From an uncultured Bacilli bacterium (GTDB lineage Bacteria; Bacillota_I; Bacilli_A; RF39; UBA660): DNA of 12,340 bases. The stretch spans positions 1-12,340 of the forward strand of contig CARJCM010000043.1 in NCBI GenBank assembly GCA_948999435.1, given 5' to 3'. This document shows positions 1 through 8,000 of the stretch, one piece after another. How positions within the stretch are numbered: position 1 is the first letter of the stretch; every line of letters starts with the position of its first letter. The position numbers and the translations under genes are program-made. Under the pieces are notes generated by a model. It was not told the origin of the DNA. It saw only the letters and a list, made by a program, of their open reading frames with translations, and did not search any database.

Positions 1-1
1 G

Positions 2-322
2 ACTATTCTTGAAGTAAAAGAATTAGTTGATGCAATGAAAGAAGAATTTGGAGTAGATCCAAGTGCTGTAGCTGTTGCAGCTGCTCCTGCAGGTGGAGCT
101 GAGGCTGAAGGACCTTCTACTAAGACTGTTGTTCTTAAAAATGCTGGAGGTAACAAAATTGCTGTTATCAAAATCATTAAAGAAGCTACTGGTTTAGGCT
201 TAGTTGAAGCTAAAGCTATCGCTGACAATGGTGGTAACTTAAAAGAAAATATTCCTGCTGAAGAAGCAGATGCATTAAAAGCACAATTAGAAGAAGCTGG
301 TGCTGAAGTAGAATTAGCTTAA
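2..322 (+). CDS. rplL: 50S ribosomal protein L7/L12 (3' part; start lies before the window)
   Basis: This is the stalk protein of the large ribosomal subunit, which recruits translation GTPases. The reading frame is open from base 2, so the Met at 35 is internal; codons 2-34 encode TILEVKELVDA, part of the N-terminal dimerisation domain. A short Ala/Gly-rich hinge follows (about codons 20-35 of the visible part). The C-terminal globular domain then carries the hallmark ATGLGLVEAK and the ending EEAGAEVELA. About 106 codons are visible of a family norm near 120-125, so only some 15-20 residues are missing. Within the globular domain the segment after the conserved ATGLGL helix (AIADNGGNLKENIPAEEA) differs from the commoner form, but no key feature is lost. 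It ends in TAA and is followed by a terminator, so the ribosomal operon ends here. Identification is very secure. Confidence 0.97.
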   Translation, partial: TILEVKELVDAMKEEFGVDPSAVAVAAAPAGGAEAEGPSTKTVVLKNAGGNKIAVIKIIKEATGLGLVEAKAIADNGGNLKENIPAEEADALKAQLEEAGAEVELA

Positions 323-334
323 TTCTATTTTGGG

Positions 335-362
335 AAAAGAACTCGATTAGAGCTCTTTTTTT
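335..362 (+). terminator. Intrinsic terminator of the rplL transcript
   Basis: AAAAGA (335-340) pairs with TCTTTT (354-359), and CTC (342-344) pairs with GAG (350-352). There is one A/C mismatch and a GATTA loop. A run of T follows to 362. It begins 12 bases after the rplL stop. Confidence 0.85.
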
Positions 363-397
363 CATTTACATATTTAGGAGAAAATTTTAATATTTGA

Positions 398-425
398 TTG
401 ATTTTATTTTACTTTTTGATATAAT
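398..425 (+). promoter_or_regulatory. Sigma-A type promoter for the small membrane protein gene
   Basis: TTGATT (398-403) and TATAAT (420-425) are separated by 16 bases, about 22 bases before the ATG at 448. It lies just after the rplL terminator, so the next gene is an independent unit. It also argues against starting that gene at the in-frame TTG at 394, which would sit inside the promoter. Confidence 0.65.
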
Positions 426-447
426 TAATAATAGGAGATTGGTTATT

Positions 448-723
448 ATGATAGATAAATCAAAAGTTAAGAAATCGGAAGTTATTAAAATATTAATTAT
501 TGCAGTTATTATTATTTGGATTATTTGCTTTTTTATAGATTATTTTAGAGCTAGACAGGAAAAATTACCTTTATTTTGTATTCATAAAACTGTTCAGAAA
601 TATGATGATGGAACTACAACTTCTTGCATGGGCTTAGGTTATAAAATGTATAAGTATGATAGAGCTAGTATTCCTATAAGTGTACAATTTGGACCATTTT
701 TTATTAAGGAAAGAACTAAATAG
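448..723 (+). CDS. Small single-pass membrane protein, uncharacterised
   Basis: The product is 91 residues. A short Lys-rich N-terminus (MIDKSKVKKSE) precedes one strongly hydrophobic helix at about residues 12-30 (ILIIAVIIIWIICFFI). A polar domain of about 60 residues follows, with Cys44 and Cys60 and the run CMGLGYKMYKYD (60-71). By the positive-inside rule the C-terminal part should be outside the cell, where the two cysteines could form a disulfide. The ATG at 448 is chosen because AGGAGA (433-438) lies 9 bases before it and the promoter ends at 425. The pattern of a membrane anchor, PLFCI, a DDGT segment and GLGYK resembles small uncharacterised proteins I have seen in low-GC Firmicutes, but I cannot name a family with certainty. 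It has its own promoter, and its terminator overlaps its 3' end. Function unknown. Confidence 0.8.
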   Translation: MIDKSKVKKSEVIKILIIAVIIIWIICFFIDYFRARQEKLPLFCIHKTVQKYDDGTTTSCMGLGYKMYKYDRASIPISVQFGPFFIKERTK

Positions 724-733
724 TTCTTTTTTT
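710..733 (+). terminator. Intrinsic terminator overlapping the end of the small membrane protein gene
   Basis: AAAGAACTA (710-718) and TAGTTCTTT (721-729) form a perfect stem with a very small loop, followed by T to 733. The upstream arm is coding and the TAG stop (721-723) opens the downstream arm. Confidence 0.8.
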
Positions 734-742
734 GAAGGTTTA

Positions 743-751
743 TGCTATAAT
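743..751 (+). promoter_or_regulatory. Extended -10 promoter for the pilin-like pair
   Basis: TG at 743-744, one base, then TATAAT (746-751) makes an extended -10 element. No good -35 hexamer lies at the normal distance, which an extended -10 can tolerate. The likely start of transcription is near A759, leaving a leader of about 11 bases that begins at the Shine-Dalgarno sequence. The whole block 741-772 is nearly the same as 4992-5023. Confidence 0.65.
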
Positions 752-769
752 TGTTTTTAGGTGGTTTTT

Positions 770-1171
770 ATGCGTCTTAATAAAAATGGTTGGAGTCTTA
801 ATGAAATGCTTTTATTATCAGGTATATTAATTATATTTTTGTTAGTAGCAGTTTTTTATATTTCTTCTATGTATAATAACTTTGATATGGAAGTAAAAAA
901 AACTGATTATTCTGTATTAGAAAGCAATTTGGAGAAACAAACTTTAATTTATTTAAATGATTACTATGATGAAATGCTTACTAGTGAAGAAATAACTATT
1001 TCTAGAAGTGTTCTTAGAAGTTATAATTTAGATATAGTCTTAGAAGATAACAAAGGGAATTCTTGTAGTGGTTATGCTAAAGCTTATAAAACACATGGAA
1101 AAGTCTATACTAAAGCTTATATTAAATGTAATGGTTATATGACAGAAGGATATGAGGAGTGGAGAAAGTAA
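770..1171 (+). CDS. Type IV prepilin-like protein
   Basis: The product is 133 residues. The N-terminus reads MRLNKNGWSLNEM and runs into a hydrophobic helix (about residues 14-31). Gly7 followed by Trp, Ser-Leu, and Glu at mature position +5 (Glu12) matches the prepilin peptidase site of type IV pilins and pseudopilins, with W in place of the usual F. After the helix comes a soluble domain with only two cysteines, Cys99 and Cys120, in CSGY and YIKCNGY, which could form a disulfide outside the cell. ATG 770 is preferred over the upstream in-frame GTG at 761 because AGGTGG (759-764) lies 5 bases before it and a GTG start would fall inside that site. Its TAA overlaps the next ATG by one base. 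No prepilin peptidase, assembly ATPase or platform protein is in the window, so the machine that handles it must lie elsewhere. Assignment to the prepilin class is by motif; the exact role is unknown. Confidence 0.75.
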   Translation: MRLNKNGWSLNEMLLLSGILIIFLLVAVFYISSMYNNFDMEVKKTDYSVLESNLEKQTLIYLNDYYDEMLTSEEITISRSVLRSYNLDIVLEDNKGNSCSGYAKAYKTHGKVYTKAYIKCNGYMTEGYEEWRK

Positions 1172-1530
1172 TGAAAAAAAGTAATGCGTTATTTGTTGTT
1201 TGGGGTGTTATTGTAATTGTTCTTATAGGTTTACTAACAACTATGGGTTTTATGCTTAAAGATAAAAATGAAAAATATGAAGTAGTTGAAAAAAGATTAA
1301 AAGAAGCTGCTTCTAGTTATGCTGACCATAATTTTTTATATCCTAAAGATGGTGAAAAAATTAAAATATCAACTAAAGATTTAATAGATAGCGATTTCTT
1401 AAAACAAGATGAATTAAAAGTGGATAAAGATGTATGTACAGGTTATATTATTTTACGTAAAGATATGTTTTGTGAATATGATGTTTTTATAAAATGTAAT
1501 AATTATACAACTAAAGGATATAAAAAATAA
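1171..1530 (+). CDS. Membrane-anchored partner of the prepilin-like protein
   Basis: The product is 119 residues with an N-terminal hydrophobic helix (about 7-28), then charged and soluble sequence with a short helical stretch (about 30-50). The C-terminus repeats the pattern of the upstream protein: CTGY (Cys89) and FIKCNNYTTKGYKK (Cys109), against CSGY and YIKCNGYMTEGYEE in its neighbour, with Cys-Cys spacing of 20 versus 21. The two are therefore probably paralogues. This one has no G-[FW]-x-x-x-E site, so it may stay as an uncleaved membrane protein. It has an extra Cys101. ATG 1171 shares its A with the upstream TAA (TAATG), and GGAG at 1161-1164 gives good spacing; a GTG at 1159 is in frame but leaves that site inside the gene. 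Translational coupling implies fixed stoichiometry and probably a joint structure. Function not established. Confidence 0.75.
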   Translation: MKKSNALFVVWGVIVIVLIGLLTTMGFMLKDKNEKYEVVEKRLKEAASSYADHNFLYPKDGEKIKISTKDLIDSDFLKQDELKVDKDVCTGYIILRKDMFCEYDVFIKCNNYTTKGYKK

Positions 1531-1534
1531 CAAT

Positions 1535-1566
1535 AAAAAAATGGTATTTAACTTACCACTTTTTTT
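1535..1566. terminator. Bidirectional terminator between convergent genes
   Basis: TGGTA (1542-1546) pairs with TACCA (1554-1558), flanked by one A/C mismatch and then A(6) against T(6). The A-run and T-run give a U-tail on both strands, so it can serve both the pilin-like pair and the transporter gene that ends at 1580. Confidence 0.75.
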
Positions 1567-1579
1567 AATTTTAAATATT

Positions 1580-4126
1580 TTATTCGGTTCTTAAAGCTTC
1601 AACTGGGTCTTTTTTGCTAGCCATTTTGGCAGGGATTAAACCAGCGATTACTGTTAATATAATACTTATTAATACTAATATAACAGCTCCTATTATTGGA
1701 AGAGATGAAATATTAGAAACGTTAGTTATTGATTTTATTATAGAATTAATAGGTATATTTAATAATAATGTTATTCCTATTCCTAGTAATCCAGCGGTTG
1801 CGCCGACAATTAAAGTTTCAGCATTAAATACTCTGGAGATGTCTTTTTTACTAGCGCCTATACTACGAAGTATTCCAATTTCTTTGGTTCTTTCTAAAAC
1901 TGATATATAAGTTATAATTCCTATCATTATTGAGGATACAATAAGTGAGATACTAACAAATGACATTAAAACATAACTTATAATATTAATGATATTGGAT
2001 ACTCCACTCATCATAACGGCGATAAAGTCAGTATAACTAATTTGATTTTCTTCAGAAGTGTTCTTATTATATTCATCTATTAGATTTGCTAACTCTTCTT
2101 TTTCTTCAAAACCTTTGGCATAAATGTTAATCATACTTGGTTTTTCTAAATCAACTATACCTAGTTTTTTTAAGTTGGTTTCATATGTAGCACTAGCATT
2201 TTCTTGATAATTTTTAATTACTTCAGCTAGTTCTATTTGAGAAAGGGTTGCTAAATATGCTTTTTGCTCTGGAGTTAAATTGTTAATGTTAAATTCTTGT
2301 TCACTAAACTCAGCATTTGTAAAAATATTTGTTTTGGAATTATTTTTTTGCTCTTTGGCAATTTCAGTATCATTAATTTTATTTATAACATATTTAGTTA
2401 AATCTGATGTATATAATACTCCACCATAAGTATTAGTTGTTATTGTCTCATCTTTGGCTTTGATTATTCCTACTACTTTTAATTCTAAAGCATCATTTAA
2501 AATTTTATTTAAATACTTTTCATCACTTCTTTTATCAATCCAAATTTTACCTTCTTTAGAATAATAATCAGTGTTTAATAATACTTTAAATTTAATATCT
2601 AATAATTCTTCATATGTATATGATAATTCTTCTAAATCTTCAACTTTGTTTCCGTTTAGAACAGCTTTATATTTTTCAACTAATTCATTACTATCAAGTA
2701 ATCCGATAGCATATAAAGCATAATCACTTATACAATTATCTTTGTTTACTAATAGTACTACTTCATTATAGTTTGTAGGTAAAGCTCCTGCGATAACGTC
2801 ATATTGCTCTTTAATTAATTCTTTATTATTAAGCATTTCATTGAAAGCATTGTATGAAGTAGTAGCTCCACCAATTAATTCGCCCATATTATTCATATCA
2901 TTCATGCCTAATTTAGCAATAATTTGGTCAGGATTTACTAATGTGTAACCTGATTCATTTTCTTTATATATGTTTAAATCTAAATTGTAACTATATTGAA
3001 TATCGTTAGCATATTTACTAAATTTATCATTGTTATTAGTTATATATTTTTTAAATTCATATAAATTGTTAGTTTTAGCTCCATTTCCCATTAATGATAA
3101 CATATTACTTGTTACATTTTCACTATGGATTTTATTGTCATTATATTTTTTACTTTCGATAGAACCTGTAGCTGCCTTTAATAGTTCTCCTGTATCCATT
3201 GTGGTTTCTTGTAATGTTATTGGATAACTGGATAAAGTATCTTCTTCAACGCGAGTTATGTAGTTTTGCATACCACTTGATAAAGATAATATAAGCGCAA
3301 TACCAATAATTCCTATGGAACCGGCGAAGGCTGTTAAAAGAGTTCTTCCCTTTTTAGTTAATAAATTATTTAAACTTAATGATAAAGCAGTAGTAAAAGT
3401 CATATTTGTTTTACCTATTTTGGCATTATCAATATTTTTTTCTTCTTCATTATAAGAATTTGAATCATCAAGTACTTTACCATCTAATACTTTAATAATT
3501 CTTGTAGAATAGTTTTCTGCTAACTCAGGATTGTGAGTAACCATTATTACTAATTTTTCTTTGGCTATATTTTTTAGTAACTCCATAATTTGAATGCTTG
3601 TTTTAGAGTCTAGGGCTCCAGTTGGTTCATCAGCGAGTAATATATCAGGGTTTGAAACTAAGGCTCTTGCGATAGCAACTCTTTGCATTTGACCACCACT
3701 CATTTGATTTGGCTTTTTATTTATTTGATCTTCTAAACCAACATCTTTTAAAGCTTTAATGGCCTTTTTTCTTCTTTCTTTTTTGTTTATTCCAGCGAGT
3801 GTTAGGGCTAGTTCAACATTTTGTAATACAGTTTGGTGCGGAATTAAGTTGTAATTTTGAAATACAAAACCTACACGATGATTGCGATAATTGTCCCAAT
3901 CTTTATCTTTGAATTTTTTGGTTGATTTACCATTTATTATAAGATCACCACTAGTATAATTATCTAAACCACCTATAATGTTTAGAAGTGTTGTTTTACC
4001 ACAACCACTGGGACCTAAAATACTTACAAACTCAGACTCACGAAACTTTAAATTAATACCTTTTAATGCACTCACACTATTTGCACCAGTTAGGTATTCT
4101 TTTGTTATTTTTTTTAGTTCTAACAT
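1580..4126 (-). CDS. ABC transporter, fused ATPase and FtsX/MacB-type permease
   Basis: The product is 848 residues and joins both transporter parts in one chain. The N-terminal ATPase (about 1-225) has Walker A GPSGCGKT (38-45), Q-loop Gln90, signature MSGGQ (142-146, Met replacing the usual Leu), Walker B ILLADE (162-167) and switch His198. It is of the LolD/MacB type (FQNYNLIPHQTVLQNV). The first membrane helix is at about 263-283. A large extracytoplasmic domain (about 284-710) follows, then three helices near 712-745, 769-793 and 809-833, with the FtsX-type loop ERTKEIGILRSIGASKKDI between the second and third. This is the four-helix layout of MacB-like mechanotransmission transporters, which work as dimers and usually move or release peptides, lipoproteins or toxins rather than import substrates. 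AAAGGAA upstream of ATG 4126 supports the start. No MacA-like adaptor, outer-membrane partner or two-component system is adjacent, so the substrate is unknown. Confidence 0.93.
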   Translation of the reverse strand: MLELKKITKEYLTGANSVSALKGINLKFRESEFVSILGPSGCGKTTLLNIIGGLDNYTSGDLIINGKSTKKFKDKDWDNYRNHRVGFVFQNYNLIPHQTVLQNVELALTLAGINKKERRKKAIKALKDVGLEDQINKKPNQMSGGQMQRVAIARALVSNPDILLADEPTGALDSKTSIQIMELLKNIAKEKLVIMVTHNPELAENYSTRIIKVLDGKVLDDSNSYNEEEKNIDNAKIGKTNMTFTTALSLSLNNLLTKKGRTLLTAFAGSIGIIGIALILSLSSGMQNYITRVEEDTLSSYPITLQETTMDTGELLKAATGSIESKKYNDNKIHSENVTSNMLSLMGNGAKTNNLYEFKKYITNNNDKFSKYANDIQYSYNLDLNIYKENESGYTLVNPDQIIAKLGMNDMNNMGELIGGATTSYNAFNEMLNNKELIKEQYDVIAGALPTNYNEVVLLVNKDNCISDYALYAIGLLDSNELVEKYKAVLNGNKVEDLEELSYTYEELLDIKFKVLLNTDYYSKEGKIWIDKRSDEKYLNKILNDALELKVVGIIKAKDETITTNTYGGVLYTSDLTKYVINKINDTEIAKEQKNNSKTNIFTNAEFSEQEFNINNLTPEQKAYLATLSQIELAEVIKNYQENASATYETNLKKLGIVDLEKPSMINIYAKGFEEKEELANLIDEYNKNTSEENQISYTDFIAVMMSGVSNIINIISYVLMSFVSISLIVSSIMIGIITYISVLERTKEIGILRSIGASKKDISRVFNAETLIVGATAGLLGIGITLLLNIPINSIIKSITNVSNISSLPIIGAVILVLISIILTVIAGLIPAKMASKKDPVEALRTE

Positions 4127-4166
4127 ATTTTGTTCCTTTCTTTTATCTCGTTAAAGATATATTTAA

Positions 4167-4195
4167 ATTATATGCTTTTATATAGGGTTAGTCAA
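4167..4195 (-). promoter_or_regulatory. Sigma-A type promoter for the ABC transporter gene
   Basis: Read on the minus strand, TTGACT (4195-4190) is followed after exactly 17 bases by TATAAT (4172-4167). The predicted leader is about 34 bases to ATG 4126, with AAAGGAA just ahead of the start. This is one of the closest matches to consensus in the window. Confidence 0.8.
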
Positions 4196-4212
4196 TTATT
4201 TCTGGTTTAGTA

Positions 4213-4241
4213 TTGATATTATATATTTTTTACTTTATAAT
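4213..4241 (+). promoter_or_regulatory. Sigma-A type promoter for the 205-residue protein gene
   Basis: TTGATA (4213-4218) and TATAAT (4236-4241) are separated by 17 bases. It is divergent from the transporter promoter, with the two -35 elements 17 bases apart. I see no palindromic operator between them. Confidence 0.72.
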
Positions 4242-4268
4242 ATTAACCTTAAGAGAAGAGGTATGGTT

Positions 4269-4886
4269 ATGGATCTTAAAAAGATGAGAGAATTAAATAG
4301 GAAAATAAATGAATTAAAGAAAAGATATAGAACTACTATGTTTGTAGCGCCAGAAGATATTATTGCTGATAATGATAGATTTAAACATAATAATAGAAGA
4401 TCTAAGAATCGTTATAATTATTATAATTTTTTTAATTATTCTACACTTTTAGGAGAAAAGATTAGTAAATTATTACAATTAATCCTTGGGGAAGATATTT
4501 TGTTTCAAGTTTTAAATTTTAAAAAAGATGAGTCGGGGTCATTTGTGTATGTGCCTCAAGAAGGAGAATTTTCTTATGTTCATAAAGCAAACTCTTCTTT
4601 TTTAGTTGCCGCTAGAGAGGAAGCTATTAAGGAATTAACTGAACAGACATTTGAATCAAAAAAACAAATTAAAAAGAAAATTAATAGTATTTGTATCGCT
4701 GGTGTAAATGCTGATGGAGTAATTTCTCCTGATATGTTTCCTTATCCAGAAATGCAAGAATTCTTTTATCATCTAAATGTTTGGAGACTTTACACTGGGA
4801 GAGCTACTTTAGATGAACAGATTATAGAAACGTCTTTTCAAGAAGTTGTTAATAATATGAACGCGGATACTATAAAAGGAAGATAA
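4269..4886 (+). CDS. Uncharacterised soluble protein
   Basis: The product is 205 residues and I do not recognise the family. It has no signal peptide or membrane helix, so it is probably cytoplasmic. A basic, charged N-terminal helix (MDLKKMRELNRKINELKKRY) leads to a stretch rich in Asn, Arg and Tyr (40-58, NNRRSKNRYNYYNFFNY). A central part (60-100) is followed by a helix-rich segment with many Glu and Lys (113-138), then INSICIAGVNADGV (138-151) and a C-terminal helical segment with YHLNVWRLYTGRATLDEQ (167-184). ATG 4269 is preferred to ATG 4263 because GAGG (4258-4261) is 7 bases before 4269 but only 1 base before 4263. It stands alone between its own promoter and terminator. The basic N-terminus could contact nucleic acid or a ribonucleoprotein, but that is a guess. 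Confidence 0.8.
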   Translation: MDLKKMRELNRKINELKKRYRTTMFVAPEDIIADNDRFKHNNRRSKNRYNYYNFFNYSTLLGEKISKLLQLILGEDILFQVLNFKKDESGSFVYVPQEGEFSYVHKANSSFLVAAREEAIKELTEQTFESKKQIKKKINSICIAGVNADGVISPDMFPYPEMQEFFYHLNVWRLYTGRATLDEQIIETSFQEVVNNMNADTIKGR

Positions 4887-4917
4887 AAATTATTCTTATT
4901 AATAATTAAATTATTAG

Positions 4918-4942
4918 AACACTAATATTTTTGGTGTTTTTT
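4918..4942 (+). terminator. Intrinsic terminator after the 205-residue protein gene
   Basis: AACACTAA (4918-4925) pairs with TTGGTGTT (4931-4938), with one T/G wobble and a TATTT loop. T continues to 4942. The hairpin starts 31 bases after the stop. Confidence 0.78.
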
Positions 4943-4973
4943 CTTTTGATGTTTATAATTAGAAAAATTGGTT

Positions 4974-5002
4974 TTGGAAGATTTGATTTTTTATGTTATA
5001 AT
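4974..5002 (+). promoter_or_regulatory. Promoter of the acyl-CoA dehydratase activase gene
   Basis: TTGGAA (4974-4979), a 17-base spacer, then TATAAT (4997-5002) with an upstream TG at 4994-4995 forms an extended -10 promoter. Transcription should begin near A5010, directly at AGAGG (5010-5014), giving a leader of about 11 bases to ATG 5021. A second possible promoter, TTGGTG (4931-4936) and TATAAT (4954-4959), overlaps the preceding terminator and is weaker evidence. Confidence 0.75.
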
Positions 5003-5020
5003 TGTTTTTAGAGGTATTTT

Positions 5021-8000
5021 ATGAGAATAATAAATGTAGGTATAGATGTTGGTAGTACAACAGTTAAGTTAATTGCAATGGATAATGACAAAATATTATT
5101 TAAAGATTATCAAAGACATTTTTCTAATACTTTAAAAACTATTCAGAGTTTACTAGCTGAATTTTTAAAGGTTGTTAAAAAAGATGATAGTTTTAGAATT
5201 GCGTTTACTGGTAGTGGAGCTTTAGCTTTAGCTGAGTTTTTAAATGTTCCTTTTGTGCAAGAGGTTATAGCTTGTAAAAATGCAACACTTAATTATGCTA
5301 GTAATATAGATGTAGTGGTAGAACTTGGTGGGGAAGATGCTAAAATTATATATTTTACTAATGGCATTGAACAAAGAATGAATGGAAGTTGTGCAGGAGG
5401 AACAGGAGCTTTTTTAGACCAAATGGCTGTTCTTTTAAATACAGATACGGAAGGTTTAAATAAATTAGCGCAAAATGGTGAAAAAATATATCCTATTGCT
5501 TCTCGTTGTGGGGTTTTTGCGAAAAGTGATATTCAACCTTTAATTAATGAAGGGGCTAAAAAGGAAGATATTGCATTATCAATTATGCAAGCAGTTGTAA
5601 ATCAAACTATTAGTGGACTTGCTTGTGGGAAACCTATTAGAGGTAATGTTATGTTTTTAGGTGGTCCTCTTAATTATTTAGATACTTTAAGAAATGCTTT
5701 TGTTAAAACTTTAAATTTGAAAGATACTGAAGTACATATTCCTACAGATGGTCATTTATTTGTTGCTAAAGGAACTATTTATTCTAATATTGATATGGAA
5801 CCTATTAGTTATGAGGAATTAAATAAAAAAATAGATAAAATAAGAAAGTTTAAAGAAAAAGCTAGTTTGTCTTTAAAACCTTTATTTAAAGATGAAAATG
5901 AATTACAAGAATTTAGAAAAAGACATGCGAAAGATAGTGTCAAAAATTTAGATATTAGTAAATATTCAGGGAATGCTTACCTAGGAATAGATGCAGGTTC
6001 AACAACTGCTAAATTAGTTTTAATTGATGATGATGCTAATATTTTATATCAAGATTATCGTTCTAATATGGGGAGTCCTATTGATACAATAAAAGCTATG
6101 ATATTAGAGATGTATAAAATTAAACCTTTAGATGTAATTATCCGAGTTAGTGGTTCAACTGGTTATGGTGAAGGATTAATTAAAACTGCTTTTAATTTAG
6201 ATATTAGTGAAATTGAAACAATGGCTCATGCTAGAGCAGCAGAATTCTTTAATCCAAATGTTACTTCAATTATCGATATTGGTGGACAAGATATGAAGTA
6301 TATTAAACTTAAAGATGGTGTGGTTGATACAATTTTACTTAATGAGGCTTGTTCTTCAGGATGTGGTTCTTTTATTGAAACACTTGCTAAATCTTTAGAT
6401 ATTTCTATAGAGGAATTTGTTGATTTAGCACTAAAGAGTAAAGCACCAGTAGATTTGGGTAGTCGTTGTATTGTTTTTATGAATTCGAAAATTAAACAAA
6501 CACAAAAAGAAGGTCGACCTTTAGGCGATATTTTTGCGGGACTTAGTTATTCAGTTATTAAAAATGCTTTACAAAAAGTTATGAAAGTTAGAGACTTTGA
6601 AACACTTGGAGATAATATTGTGGTTCAAGGTGGAACTTTCTTAAATGATGCAGTCCTTAGAGCTTTTGAAATAATCACAGGTAAAATGGTAAAAAGACCT
6701 TCTATTGCAGGCTTAATGGGTGCTTACGGTATGGCTTTAATTGGAAGAGATACTTATTTAAATTATGAAGAGGAAAGTGTTTCATCATTATTAGATGCTT
6801 GTAGCATTTCTAATTTACAACCTAAAATAATGCATGCTAGATGTGGTAGATGCGAAAATAATTGCGCGCTTACTATTAGTTCTTTTGGTAAAAAGAAATT
6901 TATAAGTGGGAATAGATGTGAACGGGGTAGTGGAAATAATGGGTCTTATAATTTACTGCCTAATATGTATCAATATAAATATGATAGATTATTTAATTAT
7001 GAATCTTTACCATTAGAAGAAGCTTCTAGAGGAGAAATAGGAATTCCTAGGGTTCTTAATATGTATGAAAACTATCCTTTTTGGCATACTCTTTTTACTA
7101 ATTTAGGTTTTAGAGTTGTTTTGTCAGACCATTCTAATCGTAATTTATTCTTAAAAGGAATTGAATCTATTCCTTCGGAATCAGCTTGTTATCCAGCGAA
7201 AATAGTACATGGACATATAATGAATTTAATAAGTAAAGGGGTTAAAACAATTTTTTATCCTTGTATTATGTATGAGAAAAAAGAATTTAAAAAAGCAGAC
7301 AATAATTATAATTGTCCTATTGTTACTAGTTATTCAGAAGCAATAAAATTAAATGTTTTAGATTTAAAACATGAAAATGTTAAATTTTTAAATCCTTTTT
7401 TACCTTTAGAAGATGATAAGTTATGTGATGTTTTATATAAACTAGAAGAATTTAAAGAGTTTAATTTTACTAAAAAAGAACTTAAAAATGCAATTAAATT
7501 AGCAAGTATGGAAATGAATAATTTTAGAACAGATATTATTAATAAGGGCAAAGAATTCTTAGAATATATTGAGAGACATGATATAAATGCAATAGTTTTA
7601 GCAGGTCGTCCATACCATCTTGATAAAGAAATAAACCATGGGATTGATACTTTAATTAATAGTCTTGGCTTAGCTATACTTACTGAAGATAGTATTTGTT
7701 ATGATGCTAGTGAAATGAAACTTAGAGTAGTAGACCAATGGAGCTATCACTCTAGAGTATATCGGGCTTGTGATGTAGTAAGTAAAAATCCACGTTTGGA
7801 ACTTGTTAGTTTAAATTCTTTTGGTTGTGGCTTAGATGCCATTGTAACTGACCAAGCAGAAGAGATAATGCGAAAAAATAATCGTTTATATACTGTGATT
7901 AAAATTGATGAGACTTCTAATTTAGGCGCTATTAAAATAAGACTTCGTTCGCTTCTTTCGTCAATGAAAAAAAGAACTAATTCTCTAGATTATAAACCGT

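Noticed and set aside
35..322. rplL starting at the ATG at 35
   Set aside because: The frame is open to the window edge and codons 2-34 encode the expected N-terminal L7/L12 sequence, so this Met is internal.
394..447. Longer form of the small membrane protein starting at TTG 394
   Set aside because: The -10 element and most of the -35 lie inside this stretch, and the good Shine-Dalgarno site and ATG are at 433-450.
1614..1910. Open frame on the plus strand within the transporter gene
   Set aside because: It is antisense to the well-supported FtsX-type membrane helices and has no ribosome binding site or family match. The same holds for 3030-3227.
7330..7551. Open frame on the minus strand within the activase gene
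   Set aside because: Antisense of a strongly conserved coding region, with low-complexity sequence and no start signals.
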